64,000 bases of DNA from Cyrtodaria siliqua (Eukaryota > Mollusca > Bivalvia > Adapedonta > Hiatellidae), in assembly GCA_037043455.1 (NCBI GenBank), contig JAWPHD010000082.1, positions 434,001-498,000 on the forward strand, in the 5' to 3' direction. Position numbers and translations under genes: made by a program. The notes beneath the pieces are model-generated. The model saw only the letters and a program-made list of their open reading frames with translations. It had not been told where the DNA came from and searched no databases. Each line of letters starts with the position of its first letter. Positions within the stretch are counted from its first letter, which is position 1. This document shows, one piece after another, positions 1-12,000 of the stretch.

Positions 1-276
1 GTTGATATGGCCCCTGAGGACTGTACTATCGCTAGCTGTTGATATTGCCCCTTAGGACAGTACTAAAACTAGCAGTTTATATGGCCCCAGAGGACAGTAC
101 TAACGCCAGCTGTTGATATTGCTCCTAAGCATAGTACTATCGCTAGATGTCGATAATATCCATATGGATGTTTAAACGCTGGCTGTTGATATTTTCCCAG
201 AAGTCAGTTCTTATGCTAGCTGTTGATATTGCCCCTGAGGACAGTACTAACTCTAGCTGTTGATATGGCCTCTGAT
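1..276. repeat. 37-bp minisatellite, family B, left-edge block
   Basis: Seven or so diverged copies of a 37-bp unit reading GTTGATATTGCCCCTGAGGA then CAGTACTAACGCTAGCT. The block runs off the left edge of the window. It has the same orientation as the large B block at 10,235-12,000. Confidence 0.9.
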
Positions 277-1952
277 AGACATCTAGATATTTTGTAGTTA
301 TCTAGATAAACCGTTAAAAATATCTAGATAGTTATGTAGCTACCTAGTGACAAAAATAGAATACCACCATTCTGGTGATACTTAAATAACTCGTGTATTT
401 ATAAAGCACAAATACAATTATTCACTTGTGTACGTAATACGGTTGGTGAGTACATGCACCGCACTTTGACCACATGTGTCCCTAATATGTTTTTTCCAAT
501 GAATTAGACCCGTGTCCTTAATTCGACCGAATTACATTACGCAGTCCGAGTATTAACTTTCATACCCATTTAACCCCGTCTCCAAGAAGTGAAAGCGGGG
601 TTGGCTGGGGTATGGAATAAAACCTTAATTTTGGCTTTAAAAAGGTGTATACTGTAAAATTAAAACATTTAATAGGTAATTGTAAACAGGTTATTGCGTT
701 ATTTCAGTAAAACATGTTTTTAAACGTGTTTTATTGTCAAAAATATCCGTTATAAAATCCTGCTAATATAAGCTTCCCCATCGCTTAATGGTATTAAGGC
801 GGGACCACGTAATGAGGGACACGTGTGCGTAATTCGGTCTGGCTCAAATACGGTTCCACAGACCACTTTGTATAGCACTGATCATGGGAGGTCTATTACC
901 TTTGATTTTCAATATATGTTTGCATATATAGGCCATGAGCCAGGACCCAACATTTTCGATATTGTTACCAACTCAAGGGACAAATTCTACCATCACTTTT
1001 TGAAAAGAGAAATGTATATAGATTACATTTTTCCATGATAGCAATCTGGAACAGGTAGCTTATATAAAAAAAAATCGAACATTAATAGGTTATAATTGTA
1101 GCGCTTTCATATAAGTTTTTGATGTTCATTTTTGAATTTCATGCTTGTGTGAATAATTATTGATGTACTTTTTAAAGATGTGCTTAAGTTTACAATTCAT
1201 TGAGTCACATAAAGCGTAAATAAGCTCTTTTTTAGCACTGAATTCAGTTTAAAATCTCTATTTTGCTTCAAATTAGAAGTCAATTTACCCCATCCACTTT
1301 TGACACATTTTTATGCATTTAGTTTAGTTAATATTTTTTACAATATATGTGTAAACTTGTAAGAATCAGTAATTTACAACCTTTCTACATGATTTAAATA
1401 ATATAATATGAATAAGGGATTGTTATGATATATTGATGAAATGAAGTACTAAGCAATGTTCATGGCATTGCACATATGTGTTCAGTAAGCCTGATAAGTT
1501 GAGACATATGCCAAACTAGAAGTATAAGCCTTCCTCAAAGTAACTGCAACATAAATAGTATTAACATGTTCTGATACACACATATATTGCACAGACGACA
1601 CATAGTCCAAAGAATTCTAGATAAAGGAAATGTGTGGTTTAACGTGGTTTTTTTAACAAAAGTCTTTTTTAGGTGTATGCGTCATGGCAATACTTATTAT
1701 GATTACACATTTGGATTATGTATTACACATAAATACATGAATTAAACATTGCATATTGCAACGCAAAATCTTAAAAGTTATTTTAATACTTCTTAATTAC
1801 AATTTATGCATATTTTAAGGATTTTTACACCTGAATTATCCCACCCATATACAACACAATGAGGAATTCTGCATATGACACGTAAAAATAGTAATATTAT
1901 TATGCATTTGCACGAACCATTTTTGTGTTACTGAAAAAAGAATAGACGAAGA
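277..1952. other. AT-rich spacer, no gene
   Basis: I see no coding potential; the longest open frame (71 codons at 823-1,038) has no recognisable motif. At its left edge the palindrome ATCTAGAT occurs three times (281, 300 and 322), about 20 bp apart. Confidence 0.6.
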
Positions 1953-2302
1953 TGAATTGATTTGAATTGGGGTTTTACGGCGCGCCAACACAAACATGTT
2001 ATATGGCGCCAACAGGAATGAACATTCGACCCGGCTCACTCTTCATTAACATCTAGATAAAAATGTGCACAATGTGCCCAGAACCTTCTTGCCTGCAGAA
2101 CTTCAGAGTTGCTGCAAATTCTCTAGTAAACACTCCATTTTTCGCTGGAGCCACGATCAATGCCACCACTGAAGTAACACCTGAAACAAAACAGGTTTCA
2201 TGATGAAAATAATGAACACAAATGACAAAATTAACATGAATTCGGGGAAATTTTACCCATATGCTTGGATATATTCTTGCCCGGGAACCACATGGCGTCG
2301 AC
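1953..2302 (-). mobile_element. Dispersed repeat family D1, diverged copy
   Basis: Matches the copy at 35,176-35,507. Both start GAATTGGGGTTTTACGGC and share internal blocks around CTGCAGAACT and ACACTCCATTT, then end near CCCGG-AACCACA. The TTGATTGA-type run at the left end of the second copy suggests that the 3' tail lies on the left, so the element is probably read on the minus strand. The 67-codon open frame over this copy is incidental. Confidence 0.7.
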
Positions 2303-2573
2303 GAAGAAATATCTTTAGGCTGATACCCAGATTACTGTACTAACTACTTACCATGCCAACTATTTGTTAGTATTGGTGCAGTTGTTACAATATCACATGC
2401 TTAGGATATGTATCTAAACATAGGTTATGATGTTCTCCGTACTTGATTTAGAGTATGGAATTAACCTAGGATAGTAAGCATTAATCCTACTTTTGCGCAT
2501 GTAAGTGCAAGTGGAATGATTATTACCTAAAAAAGGAGGTGTATTGCCAATGGAGAGAGAGAGGGAGTGTGTG

Positions 2574-2613
2574 TGGGGGCGGGGGGGAGGGGTGGTGGGG
2601 GGGGGGGGGGGGG
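2574..2613 (+). repeat. Poly-G tract, G-quadruplex prone
   Basis: Almost pure G on the plus strand, with an 18-G run at its right end, preceded by a GA/GT-rich stretch. Homopolymers this long are also common places for assembly errors. Confidence 0.85.
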
Positions 2614-2639
2614 CTGGAAATGGATATATTATATAGATA

Positions 2640-2857
2640 TTTAGGAACCTGCCCTACTGATGAATAGACACCTATGTTTCTTTAACATGATGAGAGAAAA
2701 AAACAAGCGATACACGGGATCGCCTGGTTTACGTCCCAATCCGAGAACACACCCGACAAAATTCACTAGCTCCGGTGAGGCTTGAACCAGGGTCCTCTGA
2801 ATTTAAAGTCTCCCGTGCTATCCACTGCATCAACAGGCTGTATGCGATCAAGCAGGA
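2640..2857 (-). mobile_element. tRNA-headed SINE, decayed copy (family S1)
   Basis: A diverged copy of the SINE at 37,336-37,662. Shared blocks include GGAACCTGCCCTACT, CGATACACGGGA and GGTTTACGTCCC. Read on the minus strand, the right end is tRNA-like: a box A resembling GATGCAGTGGATAGCAC and a box B GGTTCAAGCCTC. The 3' tail is missing and there is an internal deletion. Confidence 0.75.
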
Positions 2858-3814
2858 TGACTGCATTAAAGTAGTACATACAACTAAAATGTTAATCCTT
2901 CATAAAGGTTATATACAAGAAGCTGGGTTCACAACGGTCTCTCTTATCTAGTAAGTTAGCACCAAGTTCATATATGTCGAGTTGCAATATGCCTGCAAGC
3001 CATATATATGCCGAGCTCATTGCTGTTTTGATAAACTTGGCAATTAATGTCTTGGGATAAAACAGGACAATTAAGAATACTCAGTACATATTATCTGATT
3101 TAAATAGTATAACTTAATGTGACAATATAACATACATATAAGATATAAAAACAAATTAAACGCTTCCAGATAAGAATCGGTACCCAGTGCATCGAGATAG
3201 ATTACATTTAGTGATCACGGTTAGTTTACTGTTGTTTACTCTAAAAGCTATATCCGACATACAGGTGCTACTGCAGTTAAAGTAGCTATCCCGCCAAAAA
3301 CAGCCACATTTTACAACATATGTACATCGTTTCTAAACCTGCTGACCACCAGGTATATATATATATAACTTACATCGTTTGAGAATCAAAACTCTATAGA
3401 TACAATATAAAAAGCTTTAACCAGCCAGACAATAATTTTTTTTTTTACACTTACTCAATTACGGATATTACAAAAACCCATGAATAAACATATACTTTTA
3501 AGTGACACATATGCATTATTATATGAGATGAATACCTGGATAGAGTTTTGATAAACTGTTTTTGTAGTGTAATTTTGTCGTAATTTGGCGGGTTATTTTA
3601 AAATTTGTATTACAAACACCTATAAATCGACAGTTAAACCGTAAAATGCCTTTTCTTTTTCTTTCTGTTTTTTTTTTGGCTATTTGTCGAAAATGCAGTG
3701 GTCTACTTTGTGATTTTAGTTCGTGGATTTATTCAATATGCGATTTGTAAACATGGTTGAGTCTTCATAATGGAATACCTTATCAAAAGTCACATTTTCT
3801 ATATATTTCAGTTG
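2858..3814. other. Spacer with one diverged dispersed repeat
   Basis: No gene seen. About 3,270-3,410 resembles 32,735-32,870: both have ACATCGTTTCTAA, then GGTATATAT, then TAACTTA and a CTCTAT..TACAATAT block. An (AT) run lies at 3,355-3,367. Confidence 0.5.
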
Positions 3815-6800
3815 CCTAAGGGACATTATTGACAGATGTCGTCTGTATTGTCTATAGGTACCTTATTGAAAGATGCCGTATGTATTGTCCATAGGAACCT
3901 TAATGTCAGATGCCGTCTGTATGGTCTATAGGGACCTTATTGACAGAACGCGTCTGTATTGTCTATAGGTGCATTATCGACAGATGCCGTTTGTACTGTT
4001 TATAGGGACCTTATTGACAGATGCCGACTGTATTGTCTGTAGGGACATTATTGACAGATGCCGACTGTATTGTCTGTAGGGACATTATTGACAGATGCTG
4101 TATGTACTGTCTATAGGGATCTTATTGACAGATGCCGACTGTATTGTCTGTAGGGACATTATTGACAGATGCTGTATGTACTGTCTATAGGGACATTATT
4201 GACAGATGCCGACTATATTGTCTGTAGGGACATTATTGACAGATGCTGTATGTACTGTCTATAGGGACATTATTGACAGATGCCGACTGTATTGTCTGTA
4301 GGGACATTATTGACAGATGCCGACTGTATTGTCTGTAGGGACATTATTGACAGATGCTGTATGTACTGTCTATAGGGACATTATTGACAGATGCCGACTG
4401 TATTGTCTGTAGGGACATTATTGACAGATGCCGACTGTATTGTCTGTAGGGACATTATTGACAGATGCCGTGTGTATCGTTTGTATGGACCTTATTCACA
4501 AATGACGTCTGTATTGTCAATAGAAACTTTATTGACAGATGCTGTATGTACTGTCTATAGGGATCTTATTGACAGATGAAGCCTGTATTGTCTGTAGGGA
4601 CCTTATTGACAGATGCCGCCTATATTGTCTATAGGGACCTTATTGACAGATGACATCTGTATTGTTATAGGGACCTTATTAACATATGCCGTCTGTATTG
4701 TCTATAGGGACCTTATTGACAGATGTCGTCTGTGTTGTCAATAGGGGCCTTATTGACAGATGCCGCCTATATTGCCGATAGGGGCATTAATGACAGATGC
4801 CGTATTTATTGTCTATAGGGACCTTATTGACAGATGTCGCCTGTATTGTCTATAGGGACCTTATTGACAGATGCCGTCTGTATTGTCTATAGGGAGCTTA
4901 TTGAAAGATGCCGTATGTATTATCTGTAGCGGCATTATTGTCAGATGCCGTCTGTACTGTTTATCGGGCCCTTATTGACAGATGGCGTAAGTATTGTATA
5001 CAGGGACCTTATTGACAAATGCCGTCTGTATTGTCCATAGGGACCTTATTGACAGATGTCGTCTGTGTTGTCCATAGGGGCCTTATTGACAAATGCCGCC
5101 TATATTGTCTATAGGGAACTTATTGACAGATGCCGTCTGTATGTCTATAGGAAGCTTATTGAAAGATGCCGTATGTATTTTCTGTAGCGGCATGATTGAC
5201 AGATGCCATCTGTATTGTCTATAAAGACCTTAGTGACAGATGGTGTAAGTTGTGTCTATAGGGACCTTATTGACAGATGTTGTCTGTATTGTCTATAGGG
5301 ACCTTATTGACAGATGTTGTCTGTATTGTCTATAGGAACCTTATTGACAGATGCCATCTGTATTGTCTATAAAGACCTTATTGAAAGATACCGTCTGTAT
5401 TGCCCATAGGGGCATTATTGACAAATGCCGTCTCTGTTGTACATAGAGACCTTATTGACAGATGCTGCCTGCATTGTCTATAGGGGTCTTATTGACAGAT
5501 GACGCCTGTATTGTATACAGGGACATTATTGACAGATGCCGTCAGTATTGTCTATTGCGACCTTATTGGCAGATGGCGTCAGTATTGTCTATAGGGGCAT
5601 TAGTGACAGATGGCGTCTGTATTGTCGATAGGGGCATTAATAACAGATGCCGTATGTATTGTCTCTAGGGACCTTATTGACATATGACGTCTATATTGTC
5701 TATTGCGACTTTATTGGCAGATGGCGTCAGTATTGTCTATAGGGGCATTAGTGACAGATGGCGTCTGTATTGTCGATAGGAGCATTAATGACAGATGCCG
5801 TATGTTTTGTCAACATGGACCTTATTGACAGATTGACAGATGGCGCCAGTATGGTCTGTAGGTTCGTTATTGACAGACATATTCTGTCAACAATGTTGAA
5901 AGGAAACTTATTGATAGATGGCGTCATTATTTTACATAGGTACATTGTTGACAAATGAAGTGTGTATTGGACACAGGTACCTTAGTGACAGATGATGTTG
6001 GTATTGTCCAAAGAAACCTTATTGACAGATGGAGTTCTTATTGTATATAGGGTCCCAATTGATGGATTGTGCCTATATTGACTATAAGGACCGTATTGAC
6101 AGATTACGTACATACTGTCTATAGGGACATTTTTGACAGATGGTGTCAGTATTTTCAATAGGGACGTTATCGACAGATGACGTCAGTATGGTCTATACGG
6201 ACCATATTTACAGGTGGCGTCATTACTGTTGATAGGGTATCTTATCGACAGATGGCGTCAATATTGTTGATAGAGACCTTATTGACAGATAGCCTCAGTA
6301 TTTTCTATCAGGAACTTTTTAAGAGAGTGTGCTTGTTTGGTCAATAACGACGTTATTGATACATGGAGTTAGTGTGGTCTATACGGATCGAGTCTGTATT
6401 GTGCATAGGGACCTTATTGCCAGATGCATAGCAAATAGGGACCATAGTGGCATGTGGCATTAGTTTATTGTCTATAGGAACCTTATTGAGAGATGGTGTC
6501 AGTAGTGTTGATCGGGACCTTATTGGCAGATAGAGTCAGTATTGTCTTAATGGACCTTATTGACAGATGGTGTTTGTTTTGTCAATAGGGACTTTATTGA
6601 CAGACGGCGTCAATATGATCTGAATGGACGTTACTGTTGACAGACGTAGTCTGTTGTCTTTATTAACACATGCCGTAAGTATTGTTGAAACGGACCGTAT
6701 TGGTAGATGGCGTCATCATTGTCCATAGGGACTTTGTTGATAAATGAAGTGTGTATTGTGTACAGGTACTTCAGTGACAGATGGTGTGGGTATTGTCCAT

Positions 6801-7010
6801 AGAGAACTTATTTACAGATGGAGTTCATATTGTCTATAGGGTTCTAATTGACAGACGGCGTCAGTATTGTAGAAATCGACCTTATTGACAGATGACGTCA
6901 GTATTGTGTATATGGACCTTATTAACAGAGGGCGCCGGAATTGTTGCTTGGGACTTAATTGACAGATAATGTTTGTTTTGTCACTAAGGACCTCACTAAG
7001 GACCTTATTG
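3815..7010 (+). repeat. 37-bp minisatellite, family A, plus orientation (~86 copies)
   Basis: The unit is GGGACCTTATTGACAGATGC then CGTCTGTATTGTCTATA, 37 bp. Copies are most alike at 3,990-4,470 and decay toward the right. Short open frames throughout (for example 4,391-4,579 and 5,462-5,668) are by-products of the repeat. The part from about 5,750 to 6,385 pairs copy for copy with 12,003-12,710 on the opposite strand, so it is one arm of a large inverted repeat. Confidence 0.95.
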
Positions 7011-7150
7011 ACAGATGTCGTTTATACTGTCCTCTGGGGCAATATCGACAGATAATCTTACTACTTTCCTCAGGTGCAATATCTACAGCCAGTTACCGTT
7101 AGTACTGTCCTCAGGGGCAATGTGAACAGCTAGTGTCGGTATAGTCCTGA
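7011..7150 (-). repeat. 37-bp family B, minus orientation, grading out of A
   Basis: Consecutive 37-bp units change from A-like to B-like (GTACTGTCCTCAGGGGCAAT) without a break in period. This is a direct view of the A/B transition. Confidence 0.8.
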
Positions 7151-7223
7151 GGGCAAAATTATCGGCTTTTGTCACTTCCTTGATGAGCGAGAGTGGTATA
7201 TTCAAAACCTGTGATATTTAATC

Positions 7224-7300
7224 TTTAAACGGTTTCTCACCAGTGTGTACGAGTATGCTGCCTCTATTCCCTAATCTGAGAATAGTGGGCAGAGTATATT
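7224..7300 (-). pseudogene. C2H2 zinc-finger relic 1
   Basis: On the minus strand the finger linker HTGEKPFK is encoded at 7,224-7,247. Upstream sequence keeps traces of a finger tail but has a stop and no zinc ligands in frame. It lies next to a B-array block, as do the three other relics. I cannot identify the source gene; the linker alone indicates the C2H2 family. Confidence 0.55.
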
Positions 7301-7721
7301 CCCAAAACCTCCCACAACACACCCGAATATTTTGCTTACTTAATGTGTGATTCACCTATACATGTGAACATGCTTGGAATAATAGAAATAAGTATAGAAA
7401 TCGAATAGGAATTGCAGCTTTCACAGAACACAGTAAACCCCAAAACACGCAAACAGACAAACAAGAAGGCAAAAGTAATAATAAATGCAAACTACATCAC
7501 AAACACAAAAGGGTTAACAATAATAAGAACTAAGAATATAACAATAATATTCACCAAGTCGCACTTTACTTAAAATATCAAATGCTTGCATAAAAACCTA
7601 CTGGTAACTTATAAAGCCAGAAGAAAGGTATGCTATTAAGCAATAGACTATTTTATATGATCAGCTTTAATATAATAATGATTAGCTTTAATATAATAAT
7701 TACATGTTTTAAATCATGTGA
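7301..7721. other. Spacer inside the inverted repeat
   Basis: A-rich sequence without coding potential. Its left part resembles 8,026-8,070 (both have CACCCGAATA or TCCCGAATA next to TTTGCT), so it belongs to the same duplicated module. Confidence 0.5.
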
Positions 7722-7858
7722 CAATACTGTCCTCAGGGCAAAAAAAAAGGATACAGTCAGTACTAAACTCTGCAATAATATCACCTGCTAGCTTCCATCG
7801 CTCATTACTGTGCTCTAGGACAATATAAACAGATAGCGTTAGTAAAGTTCTTAATGAC
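7722..7858 (-). repeat. 37-bp family B, minus orientation, short block
   Basis: Three to four degraded units (ACTGTCCTCAGGGCAA, GTGCTCTAGGACAATAT), followed by the second zinc-finger relic. Confidence 0.75.
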
Positions 7859-7929
7859 AAATTAAATTACTTCGGTCACTTCCTTGATACGCGAAAGTGA
7901 CGATATATTCATAACCTGTGATATTTAAT

Positions 7930-7990
7930 TTTAAACGGTTTCTCACCAGTGTGTATGCCGCACATGAAATCCAAGAGTGATGGGCAGAGT
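7930..7990 (-). pseudogene. C2H2 zinc-finger relic 2
   Basis: The minus strand reads L-G-F-H-V-R, then a one-base insertion, then I-H-T-G-E-K-P-F-K. This fits the end of a C2H2 finger (L-x2-H-x3-H followed by the TGEKPF linker) broken by a frameshift. The two Cys ligands are not preserved. It is flanked by B repeats on its right-hand reading side, as in relic 1. Confidence 0.6.
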
Positions 7991-8600
7991 ATTCCACCCC
8001 CTCCCCCCCCCCCCCTCCCCCACCACACACCCTAGCGCATTCACCCACCCTTCCCGAATAGTTTGCTCAATTTGCCTAATTAACTGCTATACCAGCCGCA
8101 ATTACGCATTAATCGTGGATATGGATGTGTATGCTATTTTTTAATTCATATTTCCTAAGCAGTTACTACTTCCTAATTAGAAGTTGAAGTTAGTAGTGCC
8201 TAGGATTTAACTGAAATATTAGCCTATACATTGAGTGTACACGAGAAATACCATATTATACCATTTAACGAAATAAAAACTTAATATATGTGACTTATTT
8301 GGATGTTATCCTGCATGAATACACACATTCGCCTACTGTTTAAACTAATTACATTTAAAGGGTGTTAGAGACATCTCTCACATCGCCTAGACATTACCAC
8401 TTACTATTTTTTTAAAAAAACACTGTCTTTTAGCTTAATTATCACCTCTTCCTTCTATAATGTACCAGTCGGTTTATTTGCAAGAACACGATTTATTAAT
8501 TACATGTGAAATGATGAATACTATTCGTATATTATTTGTTATTTTATCAAACCATGTACAAATGCATAGGGAATCTGCATATAATATAAGAACAATGTTC
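7991..8600. other. Spacer at the centre of the inverted repeat
   Basis: Contains a C-rich run near 7,998-8,030 and otherwise AT-rich sequence with no gene. The approximate symmetry axis of the 3.8-14.2 kb inverted repeat falls between about 8,450 and 9,200, depending on which paired blocks are used. Confidence 0.5.
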
Positions 8601-9064
8601 GTGTGGTGTGTGTGTTGTGGGGGTTGCGGGGAGGGACAAACTCTACCCACCCCTTTCAGATTAGGGGAGAGGTGCTGTCCCCGCCGTTCTTAATTATAGA
8701 TACTGCACACGGTCTATTCTATTTAGCATGGCAGAGTCGTTTCCGAGGAAAGCTCCACGGGCCTTTTGCCGTATTAACACAGAAATTCAAAGAGACATGT
8801 CATGAGCATATATAAGGTATGACTCTTCCTACATGGGACTGGTCTAAGTCTTAACATTTCCTTCGAAGGATGGCATAAGATTCACAGTACCTTGCCCGAA
8901 TAATGAAAGGTCATTTGCCCAAAACCTTCACTTGGAAAAAAACATTGCTTGCAATTGTTAGAGTAAGCGAAATGACAAGTGTGCGTACACACTGGTGAGA
9001 AACCGTTTAAGGTACAATATCAGAGTTTATGAATATGTCGTCCCTTTCGCGTATCAATCAATTC
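8601..9064 (+). repeat. Direct-repeat module, copy 1
   Basis: Pairs with about 9,780-10,234: shared blocks include GGGGAGAGGTGCT, GTTTCCGAGGAA, TTAACACAGAAA, TTCGAAGGATGGCA and the zinc-finger relic, followed in both copies by family B repeats. A shorter match (GTACCAGT...GCAAGAACA) starts further upstream at 8,462 and 9,305. Offset is about 1.17 kb. Confidence 0.7.
8893..9011 (+). pseudogene. C2H2 zinc-finger relic 3
   Basis: The best preserved relic. It reads C-P-N-N-E-R-S-F-A-Q-N-L-H-L-E-K-K-H, matching the finger pattern C-x2-C-x3-F-x5-L-x2-H except that the second Cys is Asn and one extra Lys precedes the His. Two stops follow, then HTGEKPFK at 8,988-9,011. It cannot fold as a zinc finger. 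It is a fossil of a finger gene carried inside the repeat module. Confidence 0.7.
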
Positions 9065-9240
9065 ACCTAAGCAGTGTGTTATGTCCCTCAGGACTGTACT
9101 GACGCTAGCTGTGTTGATATTGTCCTTGAGGACAGTACTCAACCCAGAGAAACTGGCAGGTGATATTTTCACAGAGATTAGTATTGGCTGTATCCGTTTA
9201 TTGTTCCGCTGAGGACAGTACTGACACGCGATTTAAAATA
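9065..9240 (+). repeat. 37-bp family B, plus orientation, short block
   Basis: Four to five units; the interior is interrupted by a segment (GATATTTTCACAGAGA) that recurs at 10,326. Confidence 0.75.
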
Positions 9241-10234
9241 ACCTTATTGCATTAAAGCAGACCATTTTTAAAACTAAAAACGTCCATTTGTTCTGTCATT
9301 ATAAAGTACCAGTAGCTTTATATGCAAGAACATGATGTCTTAGTACAATGTGACTTGATTAATACTTTTGGTATATTCTAGCAGCGAGAATCGTAGCTCT
9401 TCTGGTGCGTACCTACAACAGAGTTACTGTGATGCCCTTTTAGAATAAGTAGGTATCAGGGTCGACCTTATCAAGACAGGTTCATGAAGAGATCAAGATA
9501 TGCATGCATAAACAGCCGCCATACAGCAATAGATTAAACATAAACAATCAAGCGTGAATGCATAAAACGCACCATAGAGAAGAATACCTCATCGATCTAG
9601 ACATTTTCGTACGACTAGTTCATGTTTTTCAGGTGAATATCTCTGGATTTTTTACATTTCGACATATCTCGCGCTGACACGTATTCTCTGTTTTGAAACT
9701 TGAACACGAACACAGCTAACACAAATCGACAACGTTAACAGGGAAACGTCAGATATGTGAGTAATTTAAGTTTCCAAATACGGAACAAGGCGAGGTGCGG
9801 GGAATATTCTCTGTCCACCCGTCTCAGGTTATGGGGAGAGGTGCTAGCCTACTGCTATTTTTTTTTAAACTACACACATTCATTTCCGACTATCATGACA
9901 GCCTGGTTTCCGAGGAAGGCTTTGCTGGCATGTTGTCACTGATTAACACAGAAAATCAGCAAAATATGTAAGGAGCATAATTATATAGGGTGTGGCCCAT
10001 CCTGTACATGGGCCTGGTCAACGGCTTAACATCCCTCTTCGAAGGATGGCAGTTTCACAGTACATGTACCTTGCCCGAATAATGAACGGTCATTCATCAA
10101 AAGCACTCATTTGGGAAAAACATTGCTTGCAAACAGGTAGGGTAAACGAAAAGACAAGTATGCATACACACTGGTGAGAAACCGTTTAAGGATATGACTA
10201 TATTGTCCCTTTTGTGTTTCAAGGAAGTGACCTA
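9241..10234 (+). repeat. Direct-repeat module, copy 2, with spacer
   Basis: Second copy of the module described at 8,601-9,064. The part from about 9,420 to 9,760 has no counterpart that I could find in copy 1. Open frames of 61 codons in this module are not supported as genes. Confidence 0.6.
10072..10190 (+). pseudogene. C2H2 zinc-finger relic 4
   Basis: Reads C-P-N-N-E-R-S-F-I-K-S-T-H-L-G-K, again with the second Cys replaced by Asn, then shifts frame. HTGEKPFK is at 10,167-10,190. The shared Cys-to-Asn change with relic 3 shows that the finger was already damaged before the module duplicated. Confidence 0.65.
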
Positions 10235-12000
10235 AGCAATTTATTTTGTCCTTCAAGACTTTACTGACGCTAATTTTTGAAATTGTCCCTGAGGACAGTC
10301 CAAATGCGATGGAAGCTAGTAGGTGATATTTTCGTAGAGTTTAATAGTACTCACTGTATTTGTTTTAGGATAGGACTAACGCTAGCCGGCGATATTGCCC
10401 CGAAGGACAGTACTAACGCTAGCTGTTGATAATACCTCTGAGGACAGTACTAACGCTAGCTGTTGACATTGCCCCTGAGGACAAGACTAACGCTACCTGT
10501 TGATATTGACTTGTGGACGGTACTTACTCTAGCTGTTGATAGTATCCCTATATGACGCTGGCTGTTGATATCGTTCATGTGGATGTTACAGACAATAGTT
10601 GTTGATAGTGTCCATATAGACAGAACAAAAGCTTGCTGTTGATACCTGTGCATGTTACAGACTAGCTGTTGATATTGTAGTTCTACAGCTAGCTCTTGAT
10701 AACGCCCCCGAGGACATTACTAACGATAACTGTTGGTATTACACTTAGGACAGTACAAACGCTGGCTGTTGATATTGCCACTGAGGACAATACCAACGCA
10801 GGCAGTTGATATTGCCATTGAGGACAGTACTAACGCTAGCTGCTGATATTGCCCCTTAACATGGTACTAAAGCTAGCTGTTGATATTGAACCTCAGAACA
10901 GTACTAACGCCAGCTGTTGATATTTCCCCTTAGGATAGTCCTAAACCTAGCCGCTGATATTTCCCCTTAGAACAGTAATAGCTAGCTGTTGATATGGCCC
11001 CTGGGGATGGTACTAATTCTAGGTTATGATAGTGCCCCTTAAGATATTATTAGCTGTTTATATTGCCCCTGAGGAGAGTACTGAACGAGCTTTGATATTG
11101 TCCTTAATAACAGTAATAACCCTAGCTGTTGATATGGCCCCTGAGGTCTTTACTATCGCTAGCTGCTGATACTGCCTCTAGGGACGGTACTAAAACTAGC
11201 TGTTGATATGGCCCCAGAGGACAGTACTAAACCTAGTTGTTTATATGCCGTCTGAGGACAGTACTAACGCCAACTGCTGATATTGCCCCTAAGGACAGTA
11301 CTAACGCCAGCTATTGATATTGACAGATAGGACAGTACTGTAGCTAGCTGCTGATATTGCCCCTTAGGACAGTACTAAATCTAGTACTTGATATGGCCAC
11401 AGAGGACAGTACTTACGCTAGCTGTTGATACTGCCCCTTAGGATAGTACTATCGCTAGATTTAGATAATATCCCTATGGCTGTTTAAACGCTGGCTGTTG
11501 ATATTCCCATGAGGTCAGTTCTTACGCTATCTGTTGATATTGGCCATGAGGACACTACTAATGCTAGCTAATGTTGTTGGCCCTGAGGACACTACTTACG
11601 CCAGCTGTCGACATTGCCCATTAGGACAGTACTAACGACAGATGTTGATATTGGCCCTGATGACACTACTTACGGCAGCTGCTGATATTGCCCCTAAGTA
11701 CAGTAGTAACGTTGGTTGTTGATATAGCCCCTGAGGACAGTGTTATCGATAGCTGTTGATATGGCCCCTGAGAACCGTGTTATCGATAGCTGTTGATATT
11801 GCCTCTTAGGACAGTGTTATCGATAGCTGTTGATATTGCCCCTTAGGACAGTGTTATCGATAGCTGTTGATATGGCCCCTGAGGACAGTTTTATCGATAG
11901 CTGTTGATATGGCCCCTACGGTCAGTGTTATCGATAGCTGTTGATATGGCCCCTTAGGACAGTGTTATCTATGGCTGTTGATATTGCCCCTTAGGATAAT
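10235..12000 (+). repeat. 37-bp minisatellite, family B, plus orientation (~46 copies)
   Basis: Main B array. A local subtype with TTATCGATAGCTGTTGATAT is homogenised at about 11,728-11,990. A 61-bp internal variant (TGTCCATATAGACAGAACAA) near 10,610 looks A-like. The array switches to A at about 12,000. Confidence 0.92.

Noticed and set aside
3815..7010. Regular short repeats resembling a CRISPR array
   Set aside because: The whole 37-bp unit repeats without unique spacers, and the setting is eukaryotic.
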